Notes: generated by a model from the sequence alone, not told the origin. 64,000 nt of DNA from Streptomyces sp. XY006 (GCF_002237655.1 NZ_NOKT01000029.1:45333-109332), one strand, 5' to 3'. Shown: positions 17,844-27,700, counted from the first letter of the stretch. A program made the numbers and translations.

Positions 17844-20074
17844 CAACCGGTCCCCGCCGGGGTGCCGACCTCGCCCGTCCGCTTCAGCTTCTGCCAGCGC
17901 AGCCGGCCGCCGGTGAGGGCGGTGACGCAGGAGTGGATCAGGACGAGGTACATCATCTGCCGGTAGGCCAGCTGCTGCAGCGGCATCATCAGCAGGTACC
18001 GGTACTTCTCGCGGTCCAGGCGGAAGGCGTAGGCCGCGCACAGCAGCTGCACCCCGAGCACGGCCGCCCATGCCAGCAGGGACGCCCTGAGATCGACGAA
18101 GATCATCGCGTAGACGGTGAAGACGTCGATGAGCGGGGCGAAGACCGGGGTGACGATCTGGAACAGCACCACCAGCGGCATGCCCACCCGTCCGAAGCGG
18201 CCCGAAGGTCCCTTGTCCGTGAGGGACTTGCGGTGCTTCCACAGGGCCTGCATGGTGCCGTAGGACCAGCGGTAGCGCTGCGACCACAGCTGCTTCAGTG
18301 AGCCCGGCGCCTCGGTCCAGGCGCGGGCGTGTTCCTGGTAGACGACCCGCCACCCGGCGCGGTGCAGCGCGATGGTGATGTCGGTGTCCTCGGCGAGGGT
18401 GTCCTCGCTCATCCCGCCCGCCTGGAGCACCGCCTCGCGGCGGAACGCCCCGATCGCGCCGGGGATGGTGGGCATGCAGCGCAGCAGGTCGTACATGCGC
18501 CGGTCGAGGTTGAAGCCCATCACGTACTCGATGTGCTGCCAGGCGCCGATGACGGTGGTGCGGTTGCCGACCTTGGCGTTGCCCGCGACCGCGCCGACCT
18601 CCGGGTCGGCGAAGGGCTGCACGAGCAGGCGCACGGTGTCCGGCTCGAAGACGGTGTCGCCGTCCATCATGACGACGATGTCGTACCGGGCGCTGCGCAC
18701 CCCGTGGTTGAGCGCGGCCGGCTTGCCCGCGTTGGCCTGGCGGATCACCCGGACGTTGGGCATGCCGAGGGACTCGGCGATCTCGGCCGTGCCGTCCGTG
18801 GAGCCGTCGTCGACGACGATGATCTCGATCGGATGGGTGCTGCGGGCCAGCGAGTGGAGGGTGTTGGCGATGCACTCCTTCTCGTTGTACGCGGGCACGA
18901 TCACGCTCACCGGGCGCGTGACGTCCGGTCCCCAGCTGAACCTGCGCCGGTTGCGCTGCCGGTGGTGGCGGCGGGCGAGGATCAGCATCATCCCGAAGCG
19001 GCCCAGGACGGCCACGCCGACGACCATGAGGCCGGCGGACAGCGTGGGCACGGCAACCTCGGCGACCGCGACGGCCGCGATCAGGGCCCTGCCCTCGTAG
19101 AGGAGGGTGCCGGTGGCCCGGCGGTGGGCGGCCTGCAGACGCGTCCGCCCGTCGCCTTGGGCGGCGGGGGCCTGCTGTTGCTCTTGCTCTTGCTCTTGCT
19201 GGTTCAGGACGCCGCTGATGGTGGTGAAGGCGTAGCCCTTCGCCCGCATCTTCTCGATGTACTTCGGCAGCGCGGCGATCGTCTGGGAGCGTTCGCCGCC
19301 CGCGTCGTGGAAGAGGACCGAGGCGCCCTCGTTCTGCTCCGGCGTGGCCCACTGGACGATCTTCGCCACGCCCGGCCGCTTCCAGTCGTCGCTGTCGGTG
19401 TCGACGAAGACGCTGGTGTAGCCGTCCTGGCCGAGCTTCTCGTACACGGGCCAGCTGTAGTCGTCGATGGCGTCCGTCTGCGAGGAGTAGGGCGCCCGGA
19501 ACAGGGTGGTCGTGATGCCGGCCGCGCCCGCGAGCGCCAGCTGGGTCTGCTCCATCTCGCGCCGGACGCGGGCCTCGCTCTGGTACGACAGGTCGACGTG
19601 CGTGAAGGTGTGGATCCCCACCTCGTGGCCCTGCTCGACCATGTCCTCGACGATGCCCGGGTGGCGCGAGACCATCGAGCCGACCAGGAAGAACGTGGCG
19701 GGCACGTCGTACTTCTCCAGGACGGCCAGCACCTGCGGCGTCCAGGTCGGGTCGGGGCCGTCGTCGAAGGTCAGCGCGATGGTCTTGTCCGGGACCGAGA
19801 CGGTCGTGGCCCGTCCGCCCCGGAACGTGACGATCGGCCCGCCGTCCAGGATCTCGTCGGGTACGTCGCTGGAGCTCGCCCCGGTGCGCACGCGCTGGTC
19901 GCCGCCGACCTCGGCGCGCAGATAGCCGTCCAGGAGCATCACGCAGACCAGCGCGAGCAGGAGCAGCAGGGCGAGGACGACGCGCGGCCGCTGCAGCGCG
20001 GCGGCCTTGCCGGCGGCCCGCTCCATCCGGGAGGGGGCGCGGCGGCGGCCGCGTGAGGGGGTGGTCGTGGTCAT
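17843..20074 (-). CDS. Bifunctional polysaccharide deacetylase / family 2 glycosyltransferase
   Basis: A 743-residue membrane enzyme. One helix at residues 31-49 precedes an extracytoplasmic NodB-type deacetylase with TFDDGPD (102-108) and HTFTHVD (155-161). A Gln/Glu-rich linker (about 291-301) and hydrophobic segments follow. The processive GT2 domain has DDGSTDG (422-428), DGD (471-473), EDTDI (562-566) and QRYRW (599-603), and more helices end the protein. Such enzymes combine polymerisation of a beta-linked sugar with N-deacetylation, as in poly-N-acetylglucosamine systems. It is the second gene of a four-gene operon ending in menG. The ATG at 20074 was chosen because the upstream frame is Pro/Arg-rich filler overlapping the preceding gene. 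Confidence 0.87.
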   Translation of the reverse strand: MTTTTPSRGRRRAPSRMERAAGKAAALQRPRVVLALLLLLALVCVMLLDGYLRAEVGGDQRVRTGASSSDVPDEILDGGPIVTFRGGRATTVSVPDKTIALTFDDGPDPTWTPQVLAVLEKYDVPATFFLVGSMVSRHPGIVEDMVEQGHEVGIHTFTHVDLSYQSEARVRREMEQTQLALAGAAGITTTLFRAPYSSQTDAIDDYSWPVYEKLGQDGYTSVFVDTDSDDWKRPGVAKIVQWATPEQNEGASVLFHDAGGERSQTIAALPKYIEKMRAKGYAFTTISGVLNQQEQEQEQQQAPAAQGDGRTRLQAAHRRATGTLLYEGRALIAAVAVAEVAVPTLSAGLMVVGVAVLGRFGMMLILARRHHRQRNRRRFSWGPDVTRPVSVIVPAYNEKECIANTLHSLARSTHPIEIIVVDDGSTDGTAEIAESLGMPNVRVIRQANAGKPAALNHGVRSARYDIVVMMDGDTVFEPDTVRLLVQPFADPEVGAVAGNAKVGNRTTVIGAWQHIEYVMGFNLDRRMYDLLRCMPTIPGAIGAFRREAVLQAGGMSEDTLAEDTDITIALHRAGWRVVYQEHARAWTEAPGSLKQLWSQRYRWSYGTMQALWKHRKSLTDKGPSGRFGRVGMPLVVLFQIVTPVFAPLIDVFTVYAMIFVDLRASLLAWAAVLGVQLLCAAYAFRLDREKYRYLLMMPLQQLAYRQMMYLVLIHSCVTALTGGRLRWQKLKRTGEVGTPAGTG
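19178..19200. repeat. In-frame hexanucleotide microsatellite (TTGCTC)n
   Basis: Just under four copies of TTGCTC encode the Gln-Glu linker between the deacetylase and glycosyltransferase domains. Copy-number changes would alter linker length without shifting frame. Confidence 0.75.
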
Positions 20075-20087
20075 TCGGCGGCCCCGG

Positions 20088-20471
20088 TCAGTCGGAGACC
20101 GCGGCGGCGGACGCCGGGGCGGAGACGGACGCGGACGGCCGCGGGAAGGGAACGGCGGTGCCGGTTCCCGTCCCGGGCGGGGCCGTCGGGGCTCCCGGGC
20201 CACCCGGGCCGCCGGGGCCGCCGCCGGGCCCCGCACCCGCGAACGGCAGCAACTGTGACGGCGTCAGCGAGGTGCCCCAGCCCATGAAGGCCGCGCCGAG
20301 GACGGCCGCGTACCCGAGGCAGACGGCCCCCAGGACAAGGCCGATCCGGCGCAGCAGCCGGGCGCGGCGTCCGGAGGTGTCGACGAACACGGGGCCTTCG
20401 GGGGACCCGTTGCCGCGTTTGCGGCGGCGACCGCGCGAGGCGCGGTTCTCGATGGCGGGCTCGGAATGCAT
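20088..20471 (-). CDS. Small single-pass membrane protein with Gly/Pro-rich tail
   Basis: A 127-residue protein of unknown function. A basic N-terminal ~40 residues precede one hydrophobic helix (IGLVLGAVCLGYAAVLGAAFMG, written here as a helix of about 22 residues near 43-64). An extracytoplasmic tail follows, dominated by Gly-Gly-Pro repeats, Thr and Ser. It lies 13 nt upstream of the deacetylase-glycosyltransferase and heads that operon. A role as accessory or anchor of the polysaccharide machinery is a guess from position. The ATG at 20471 (MHSEPAIEN) is the plausible start. Confidence 0.7.
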   Translation of the reverse strand: MHSEPAIENRASRGRRRKRGNGSPEGPVFVDTSGRRARLLRRIGLVLGAVCLGYAAVLGAAFMGWGTSLTPSQLLPFAGAGPGGGPGGPGGPGAPTAPPGTGTGTAVPFPRPSASVSAPASAAAVSD

Positions 20472-20531
20472 TCCCCGGACACTAGGGCGGCTTCTGTGCC
20501 CTAAACTCGGGTTTCCTTGTGAGCGAGCCGT

Positions 20532-20558
20532 GAGAAAGGACCCAGGCTGTCCTTTCTC
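20532..20558. promoter_or_regulatory. Perfect 10-bp inverted repeat between divergent genes
   Basis: GAGAAAGGAC and GTCCTTTCTC are exact complements around a 7-nt loop. The element sits between the start of the polysaccharide operon (minus strand, start 20471) and the GH18 lipoprotein gene (plus strand, start 20680). It could be an operator shared by both promoters or a leader hairpin. Confidence 0.55.
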
Positions 20559-20679
20559 TGAGAGTTCTCGAGAACGCCGACGGAACGCGTCCTGTACCCC
20601 CACCTTCGTGAGACGTTTGCGGCTGGGAAACGTATTGAACCTTGACCCCTGAGGTCTCACGAGAGAGGGAGCGCGCCGT

Positions 20680-21690
20680 ATGAGGAGTCTGCGGAGACGG
20701 GCCGCCGCCGTCGGCTGTCTGATCGCCCTCGCCGCCACGGGCTGTTCGGGCCAGGACGGCCCGGCCCGCGCGGCCCCCTCGGCGACGGCGGCACCCGGCG
20801 CCCCGTCCGCCGCCGGCACCTCGTACGCCCCGTACGTCAGCGCCACCGAGGCCGCCGGCACCGACACGGCCGGCTCCCCCACGACGTACAACCTGGCCTT
20901 CGTCATAGCCGGGGGCAGTGACTGCACCCCGCGCTGGAACGGCACCCGCGCCCTCGGTGACCCGGCGGTCGCCTCCCGCGTCGCGGCGCTCAAGGAGGAC
21001 GGCGGCCGGGTCCGGGTCTCCTTCGGCGGCGCCTCCGGGAAGGAGCTCGCGGCGAGCTGCGACAGCGTCTCCGCACTGGCGGCGGCCTACGGCGAGGCCC
21101 TGGACGCGGCCGGCGCCACCCTGGCCGACTTCGACATCGAGGGCGACGACCTGTCCGACTCCGCGTCCGTGGCGCTGCGTTCGCGGGCGATCGCGCGGTT
21201 GCAGGAGGAACGGGACGATCTGGAGGTCTCGTTCACGCTGCCGGTGATGCCCTCCGGTCTGGACGCCGACGGCCTGGCGCTGCTCGCCTCGGCCAACGAC
21301 CACGGCGTGCGGGTCGCCACGGTCAACCTGATGACGATGAACTACGGCCCGTCCTACGACGGCGACATGGGCGGCTACGCGCTCACCGCCGCGAAGGCCG
21401 CGCACCGGCAGCTGAGGAAGGTCTTCGGCACGTCCGACGGCGAGGCCTGGCGAGGCATGGCGCTCACCTCGATGATCGGCGTCAACGACGTCGCGGGCGA
21501 GACCTTCACGCTCGCCGACGCGGCCGAGGTCCGTGCCTTCGCCGAGGAGAAGGGCATCGCCTGGGTGTCGATGTGGTCCACGGCCCGGGACCGGCAGTGC
21601 GCGGCCGGCACCGACACCGCTGAGGCGGCCACCGACTGCAGTGGGGTGAAGCAGAGTTCGGGCGCGTTCGCGGAAACCTTCGCGGGCTGA
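20680..21690 (+). CDS. GH18-like (chitinase-type) lipoprotein
   Basis: A 336-residue exported lipoprotein. The signal peptide ends in a lipobox LAATGC with the acylated cysteine at residue 22, followed by an Ala/Pro/Ser linker to about residue 65. The remainder resembles a GH18 TIM barrel: a VRVSFGGASG strand, then DFDIE at residues 150-154, matching the DxDxE catalytic motif with the acid Glu at 154, and a late MNYGP segment. Family enzymes cleave chitin or related GlcNAc polymers. It is divergent from a polysaccharide deacetylase-glycosyltransferase operon, so it could trim that polymer instead of scavenging chitin. Confidence 0.82.
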   Translation: MRSLRRRAAAVGCLIALAATGCSGQDGPARAAPSATAAPGAPSAAGTSYAPYVSATEAAGTDTAGSPTTYNLAFVIAGGSDCTPRWNGTRALGDPAVASRVAALKEDGGRVRVSFGGASGKELAASCDSVSALAAAYGEALDAAGATLADFDIEGDDLSDSASVALRSRAIARLQEERDDLEVSFTLPVMPSGLDADGLALLASANDHGVRVATVNLMTMNYGPSYDGDMGGYALTAAKAAHRQLRKVFGTSDGEAWRGMALTSMIGVNDVAGETFTLADAAEVRAFAEEKGIAWVSMWSTARDRQCAAGTDTAEAATDCSGVKQSSGAFAETFAG

Positions 21691-21749
21691 GGGGCCTTCG
21701 CCGGATGAAGGGCCTTCGCGGGCTGAGGGATCTTCGCGGGCCGAGCCCC
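21678..21749. repeat. Four tandem copies of an 18-bp repeat across the GH18 stop codon
   Basis: Units start at 21678, 21696, 21714 and 21732 with consensus CTTCGCGGGCTGAGGGGC. The first copy encodes the last residues and TGA stop of the GH18 gene; the next two lie downstream, and the fourth is the most divergent. Confidence 0.75.
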
Positions 21750-21753
21750 GGCG

Positions 21754-22416
21754 TCAGCGGGCCCGGTAGACCAGCCGGCCGGCCAGCACGGTCGCCACGC
21801 ACGTGACCGCGCCGCGCTCGCACAGGGCCGTCTCGTCGGGCACGTCGAACACGGCCAGGTCGGCCCGGCCGCCGATGGTGAGCGGGCCGTGGACCGTGCC
21901 CCGGAGGTCGTGGCCCTCGGCGAACGGGTCGAGGACGGGCCGCTCGCCGAGCAGTGTGCCGGGGGCGTCCGTCGTGCCGACGACGCTCAGGCCGGAACGG
22001 GCGACGGCCATGGCCACCAGCGGGTCGCGGAAGCGGGCGCCGGGCGAGGCGACGGCCGTCGTGCCGTACCGCAGCATCCGCTGCACGCCCCGCCGCACGC
22101 TGCCCGCCCAGCGGGTCTCGTCCAGCTCGCCGAGGGCGGCCAGCCGTTCGCCCCACAGGGGTTCCTCGCCCAGTTCGCCGGCCTCGCGCGGGTCGGGGTG
22201 GTAGCACCGGCGCAGCAGCCACAGCGGGTGCCACTGGCGCAGGCCCGGTGTGAGCACGCCCGGCCAGCGCCGCACGCGCGCGCCGGGCGTCTCGTCGGCC
22301 ACGTCCTCGTACGGTCCGACGGCCGTGATCCGGTCGCCGTCGACCGCGACCGCTCCGTCCGGGACGGGGTCCGCGCCCGCCGGCAGGACCAGCGGGGCGG
22401 TGTGGATCGTCAGCAC
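21754..22416 (-). CDS. Shortened amidohydrolase-like protein, downstream of mqnC
   Basis: A 220-residue protein. The N-terminus (GAVAVDGDRITAVGP, then GVLTPGL) and C-terminus (RADLAVFDVPDE, VLAGRLVYRAR) look like the composite beta-sandwich of imidazolonepropionase or aminodeoxyfutalosine-deaminase-type amidohydrolases. The usual metal-binding HxH after PG is replaced by PGLRQWHPLW, and most of the TIM barrel is missing (family members are usually over 400 residues). It begins 7 nt after mqnC, so it belongs to a menaquinone operon. It may be a non-catalytic relic or a repurposed domain. Confidence 0.66.
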   Translation of the reverse strand: MLTIHTAPLVLPAGADPVPDGAVAVDGDRITAVGPYEDVADETPGARVRRWPGVLTPGLRQWHPLWLLRRCYHPDPREAGELGEEPLWGERLAALGELDETRWAGSVRRGVQRMLRYGTTAVASPGARFRDPLVAMAVARSGLSVVGTTDAPGTLLGERPVLDPFAEGHDLRGTVHGPLTIGGRADLAVFDVPDETALCERGAVTCVATVLAGRLVYRAR

Positions 22417-22423
22417 GGTCGGG

Positions 22424-23623
22424 TCAGTTGGACGCCAGCAGCTTCAGCTCGGGGTGAGCCGTGCCGCCCTCGATGGCCGTGGAGGAGATGTGCGAGACCA
22501 CGCGGTCGTCGACCGGGTCGTTCGCCGGGTCGTCGTGCACGACGAGGTGCTCGTAGGTGGTGGAGCGCTGGGCCGGGACCCGGCCCGCCTTGCGGATGAG
22601 GTCGATGATCTCCATCCGGTTCGACCGGTGCTTGGCACCGGCCGAGGACACCACGTTCTCCTCCAGCATGATCGAGCCGAGGTCGTCGGCGCCGTAGTGC
22701 AGGGAGAGCTGGCCGACCTCCTTGCCCGTGGTCAGCCAGGAGCCCTGGATGTGGGCGATGTTGTCCATGAACAGCCGCGCGATGGCGATCATCCGCAGGT
22801 ACTCGAAGAGCGTCGCCTGGGTCCGGCCCTTCAGGTGGTTGTTCTCGGGCTGGTAGGTGTACGGGATGAACGCGCGGAAGCCGCCCGTGCGGTCCTGGAC
22901 GTCGCGGATCATGCGCAGGTGCTCGATGCGCTCGGCGTTGGTCTCGCCGGTGCCCATGAGCATCGTGGAGGTGGACTCCACGCCCAGGTTGTGCGCGATC
23001 TCCATGATCTCCAGCCAGCGCTCGCCGGACTCCTTCAGCGGGGCGATGGCCTTGCGGGGCCGCTCGGGCAGGAGCTCGGCGCCGGCGCCGGCGAAGGAGT
23101 CGAGGCCGGCGGCGTGGATGCGCTGGATGGCCTCCTCCACGCTGACCTTGGAGATGCGGGCCATGTGCTCGACCTCGGAGGCGCCCAGCGAGTGGATCAC
23201 CAGCTGCGGGAAGGCGTCCTTGATGGCCTTGAAGTGCTTTTCGTAGTACTCGACGCCGTAGTCCGGGTGGTGCCCGCCCTGGAACATGATCTGGGTGCCG
23301 CCCAGCTCGACCGTCTCGGCGCAGCGGCGCAGGATGTCGTCGAGGTCGCGCGTCCAGCCCTTGGCGGTGTCCTTGGGGGCGGCGTAGAAGGCGCAGAAGC
23401 GGCAGGCCGTGACGCAGACGTTCGTGTAGTTGATGTTGCGCTCGATGATGTACGTCGCGATGTGCTCGGTCCCCGCGTACCGGCGCCGCCGTACGGCGTC
23501 GGCGGCGGCCCCCAGCGCGTGCAGCGGGGCGTCCCGGTACAGCACGAGCGCCTCGTCCGGGGTGATCCGCCCACCGGCGGCAGCACGGTCGAGGATGGGC
23601 TGAAGGTCGGCCTTCTCGGTCAC
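22424..23623 (-). CDS. mqnC: Cyclic dehypoxanthinyl futalosine synthase (radical SAM)
   Basis: A 399-residue radical SAM enzyme of the futalosine menaquinone pathway, closing the ring of dehypoxanthine futalosine. The CxxxCxxC cluster motif is CVTACRFC in the block NINYTNVCVTACRFCAFY, a signature shared with MqnE and F420 synthases. GGTQIMFQGGHHPDYG and IPYTYQPENN are typical of MqnC. The GTG at 23623 (VTEKADLQP) has an AAAGGGACG ribosome site. An open frame extends about 290 nt further upstream but reads as Pro/Arg-rich filler. Confidence 0.93.
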   Translation of the reverse strand: MTEKADLQPILDRAAAGGRITPDEALVLYRDAPLHALGAAADAVRRRRYAGTEHIATYIIERNINYTNVCVTACRFCAFYAAPKDTAKGWTRDLDDILRRCAETVELGGTQIMFQGGHHPDYGVEYYEKHFKAIKDAFPQLVIHSLGASEVEHMARISKVSVEEAIQRIHAAGLDSFAGAGAELLPERPRKAIAPLKESGERWLEIMEIAHNLGVESTSTMLMGTGETNAERIEHLRMIRDVQDRTGGFRAFIPYTYQPENNHLKGRTQATLFEYLRMIAIARLFMDNIAHIQGSWLTTGKEVGQLSLHYGADDLGSIMLEENVVSSAGAKHRSNRMEIIDLIRKAGRVPAQRSTTYEHLVVHDDPANDPVDDRVVSHISSTAIEGGTAHPELKLLASN

Positions 23624-23824
23624 CGGGCGTCCCTTTCGTAAGGGTTCTGGACGGACCCGCCCAGCGTACGCCAGGGGCCGCACGGACCGGACGCCAGGCT
23701 GCGCGGGGGCGGGATCGGGCCGTCCGAAGCGGGGGCGGGGCGCGCCGTGTGGAGGGCACGGAAGCCGGGCGGGAAGATCACCGGAAAAGGCGTCGGGCAT
23801 CCGCCCCTGTTCCGGAGGTTCCCC

Positions 23825-24013
23825 ATGATCGAGTCCAGTGGCCGGGAAGAGCTCCAGGAGTTCACTCCCGCCCGGTACCCCACCCGGCTGCGCCGCATGG
23901 CCGGCGCGCATCGGAGCCTGCCAGTGGCCGGTTGGACCCGGTTGCTCGGTGCGCTGCTCGCCGCGTACGGCCTGTACGTGGTGTGCCGGGTCGCTGCCGG
24001 CATCGGCGGATGA
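23825..24013 (+). CDS. Small membrane protein
   Basis: A 62-residue protein of unknown function. The ATG at 23825 is preceded by CCGGAGG, a good ribosome site. A polar, Arg-rich N-terminal half (MIESSGREELQEFTPARYP) is followed by one helix (LLGALLAAYGLYVVCRVAAG). It lies divergent from mqnC and convergent with the prepilin peptidase gene. Confidence 0.58.
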   Translation: MIESSGREELQEFTPARYPTRLRRMAGAHRSLPVAGWTRLLGALLAAYGLYVVCRVAAGIGG

Positions 24014-24038
24014 CCCGCGCCCGGCGGCAGCGGCCGGG

Positions 24039-24767
24039 TCAGGCCGCGTACGCGCCCGTCAGCAGGCCCAGGAGTGCTCCTGTGATCAGGAACGGGCCGA
24101 ACGGGATGGCCGTTTTGCGGGTGGCCCGGCGGGTGAGGATCAGGGTGAGGCCGTAGAGGGCGCCGAGGAGGAAGCCGGCGAAGGTGCCCAGCATGACCGT
24201 GGGCCAGCCGTACCAGCCGAGGACCGCGCCCGCGCCGAGGGCGAGCTTGACGTCGCCGAAGCCCATGCCCGCGGGGTTGACGAGGAAGAGGACGAAGTAG
24301 CCGCCGCCGAGGGCCAGGGAGCCGAGCAGGGTGGTCGTCCACTGCCCCGCGTGCTCGGGGACGAGGGCGGTGAGCCCGAGCAGGGCCAGCGCTGCCGCGG
24401 CGAAGGGAAGCGTGAGCGGGTCGGGCAGGCGCCGGACCCGGAAGTCGACCACGGTGAGCAGGACACCGACCGGGGCGAGCAGCAGCCAGACGCCGATCTC
24501 GGGGCGGGTGCCGGTCGCGGCGGCGAGGGCGGCGCAGACGGCAGCCGTGGCCAGGGCCAGGGGGATCGTGCGCGGACCGTACCCGCGGTCCGCGCAGTCC
24601 CGGCAGGAGGCCGGGCCCAGCCAGCCCCTGACCGGGTGCCCGCCGGGGCACTCCCCGAGCCACGGCTCCCCCGAGGGCGCCGAGAACCGGTAGGCCGCCC
24701 GCGGCAGCACGGCTCCCGCCGCCGCGCCCCACAGCGCGGCGGCCAGGACCAGCAGCCCGGTGCTCAT
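24039..24767 (-). CDS. Type IV prepilin peptidase (A24 family)
   Basis: A 242-residue membrane aspartyl protease that cleaves prepilin leaders. The catalytic Asp motifs are VVDFRVRRLPDPLTLP near residue 107 and GMGFGDVKLA near residue 170 (GxGD). Six or seven hydrophobic helices are visible, and four N-terminal cysteines recall the metal-binding region of full-length enzymes. It overlaps the LysM/BTAD gene by 4 nt. The Flp-type pilin and TadE/G proteins at 28.9-30.5 kb are the probable substrates. Confidence 0.85.
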   Translation of the reverse strand: MSTGLLVLAAALWGAAAGAVLPRAAYRFSAPSGEPWLGECPGGHPVRGWLGPASCRDCADRGYGPRTIPLALATAAVCAALAAATGTRPEIGVWLLLAPVGVLLTVVDFRVRRLPDPLTLPFAAAALALLGLTALVPEHAGQWTTTLLGSLALGGGYFVLFLVNPAGMGFGDVKLALGAGAVLGWYGWPTVMLGTFAGFLLGALYGLTLILTRRATRKTAIPFGPFLITGALLGLLTGAYAA

Positions 24768-27700
24768 CCCGCCGCGGCGATCGCGTCACGCCACGTCGGC
24801 AGCAGCTCGTCGAGCAGCGCCTCCGTGCGCGGCGGCAGCCCGCGGGCCCCGCTGCGGCGGATGAGGTCGGTGGCGAGGGCCGTCAGCCGGTCCGCCTCGC
24901 CGGTGGCGTGGGTCGCGCGCAGCAGCTCGTGCCACAGGCGCTCGTCCTCCGGGGCGGTGCGCAGCGCCGCGTTCAGCGCCTCGATGGCCTTCTCCGCGCG
25001 GCCCTTCTCCATGTGGAACGCGCACAGCGCCAGTCCGGTGTCCGCGACCAGCAGCGGCAGTTGCGCGTCGACGATCTCGTGCGTGAGCCACCGGTAGCGC
25101 CCCTCGGGCCGGTCGGCGAGCAGCGGCCCGCGCACCAGCACGAGCGCGTCGGTGAGCAGCCGCCCGCGCACGGCCCGGCTGCCGACGCCCTTGCCCTGCG
25201 TGGCCTCGTAGTAGAGGGACCGCAGCACGTCCAGGTCGGAGACGACGGACTTGGCGAGCGTGAGCCGCCCGCTGCCGTCGGTGCCCAGGCGGGGCGTGCC
25301 GTCCGGGTCGGCGCCGAGCCAGTCGCGCAGCCGGTCCAGCAGCGCGCCGCGCACGTCGTCGGTGACACCGCGCGGCCACAGCGCCGAGGACAGCACCCGC
25401 GGGTGCACGCCCTCGCGGTGCAGGAGCAGCAGCGCCAGCGCCTCGTGCAGCAGGGCGCTGCGGTCCCCGTCCGGAGTGTCCAGGCCGATGATCTCGTACG
25501 GCCCGACGAGCCGGGCGTAGACGGCCGGGCGTCCCTGCTCGCTGATGTCGACGAGGAACGGCGGCCGGTGGGCCGGGTCGCCCTCGGGCCGGCTCTCCGG
25601 GTCGGCCTCGACGAACAGCTCCACCACGGCGCGCTGCTGGGCGGCGGGCAGCAACTGGGCGTCGAGCTCCAGGCCGAGCAGCGGCGCGAGCAGCTTGCCC
25701 TGGCCGGTGATCTCCATCTCCCAGGCGGCGCCGGGCAGATCGCCGGTCTCGGTGCCGACGAGGTAGCCGATGCCCAGCCGGCTCGCGTCGGCGGCGAGTT
25801 CGGCGAGCTTGACCGCGTCCTCGGCGGAGGGCTGGGCGGCGAGCAGGACGAGGTGCGGGGCCCAACGGGTGTGCTGTGCGGGCCCGGTGCGGCCGGTGAG
25901 CACCGAGTCCTGCCCGGCGGCACCCAGCGCCCCGCGCCGCTGCCGCGTCTCGGCCTCCATGGTCTCGACGAGCGCCTCGACGTCCTCCAGGTGCCGGATC
26001 CGGTTCGGGGCCAGCGGCGTGAGGTCCTCGCCGAAACCGACGAGCGTGATGGTCATGCGGTCGGACCAGCCGTTGGTGGCCAACTCGGCGGCCACGGACG
26101 CGAAGACGGCGGCCCGGTCGGCCTCCCGGCCGGAGAGCGACACGATGCCGGGCACGGCCTCCAGGTTCAGCAGGAGTCGCGAGTCGTCCATGGTGCCGAG
26201 GCTGACGAGCCCCGGGTAGGGCGCGGCCGTGTCGACGTCGCCGTAGCCCTCGGCGTCCGCGCGGGCCAGCATCCAGAACGTCTGGTCCTGTCCCTGCTGC
26301 CAGGGCGCGGGCGGCTTGCCCGAGGGCTGGGCGAGCTGGAGGTGCAGGTCGCCGTTGCTGAGCCAGGCCGCGTACACCACCGGCAGGCCCCGGGACTCCT
26401 CGGCGAGGGAGGCGGCGAGACCCCGCAGCGACCGGTCGAGCAGCCGGACGCCCTCGGGGTCGGCGCCGACGAGCAGCGCGTCCTGGACGTCCTGCGCGTC
26501 CCCGCTCGGCGTGGGCGGCTCCATGCCGCGCCGTCCGCCGACGGAGCCGAACGCCGACTGCCACAGCGCCTGCCGGCGCCGCCGGCCGAGGGCGCCGAGC
26601 AGACCGGCGGCGAGCAGGGGCGCGGCCAGCAGCGCTTCGGGCAGGCCGAAGGCGCTCTCGGACTCGGTGGCCGCCGTGGCCTGCTGCCGGTCGCCGTCGG
26701 GGGCGGGCCGCTGCTGCTCGGGGACGGACACCTGGGCGGCGCCGGCGCCGGTCTGCCCGTGCTCACCGCCCCGGCCGCCGTCCTGGCCTCCGGTGGCCCC
26801 GCCGTCCTGGGCGCCGGCCCCGCCACCGCCCTGGGCGTGGTCGCCGGTCTGCGCGTAGTCGGCGATCTGCTGCTGCACGTCGGGCGAGACGTTCGGCGCC
26901 TCGTCGGGCATCTCGACGAGTTCACCGCCGCGCGCGTCGCCCGGCATCTCCATGATCCAGCCGGGCCGGATGAGGCTGGCCTCGGAGAGCTTGGACCCGT
27001 CCGGCTGCACCCGGTCCTTGTTGAGCTCGAAGATCTCCTTGTAGCGGCGCCCGTCACCGAGGTGGCGTTCGGCTATCTCCCACAGCGAGTCGTGGTGACG
27101 TCCCTCGGGCGGCTGGATGCGGTAGTACTTCGTGTCGCCCTGCCGGGCGGTGCTGCCGCCGGCGTCGGCGTGGGCGGCGGCGTGCGAGGCCTGCTCGGCG
27201 AGGGCGGCGGCGGCGCCGGAGGCCTGCTCCTGCTGCTGGGCGAAGATCCCGGGCGTGGCCTGGGCCGCGGCGACGGTCGGCTTCTGGTGGGCGTCGTACC
27301 CCTGCCCGAACTGCGACAGCCCCGGCGTGAGACTGGCCGCGGTGGCGCCGACGAGCAGCAGCGCGGCGACGAGCTGCCGTGCGAGCAGCTGACTGGGCCC
27401 GGCCCCCGGCACCCGGCCGGGCACGCCGACGCCCGACAGCGCGGCCTTCATCTCCACCAGCACGCAGGCGGTGAACTGCGCCCACGCGAACCACACGATG
27501 ACGGTGAGGATGTTGAGGAAGGTGTGGACGGTGATCTCTTGCTGCAGCCAGTCCAGGCTCGGCACGCCGTCGGGCAGCGGCCATCCGATCTGCGTGGCGA
27601 GCGCGAGGGGCACGCCGACGAGGAGCACGGCCAGCGCGACGAACGCGAGGAAGGCCTTGACGAAGTCCCCGAACGACCGCCGCCGGATCCGCACCGGCTG

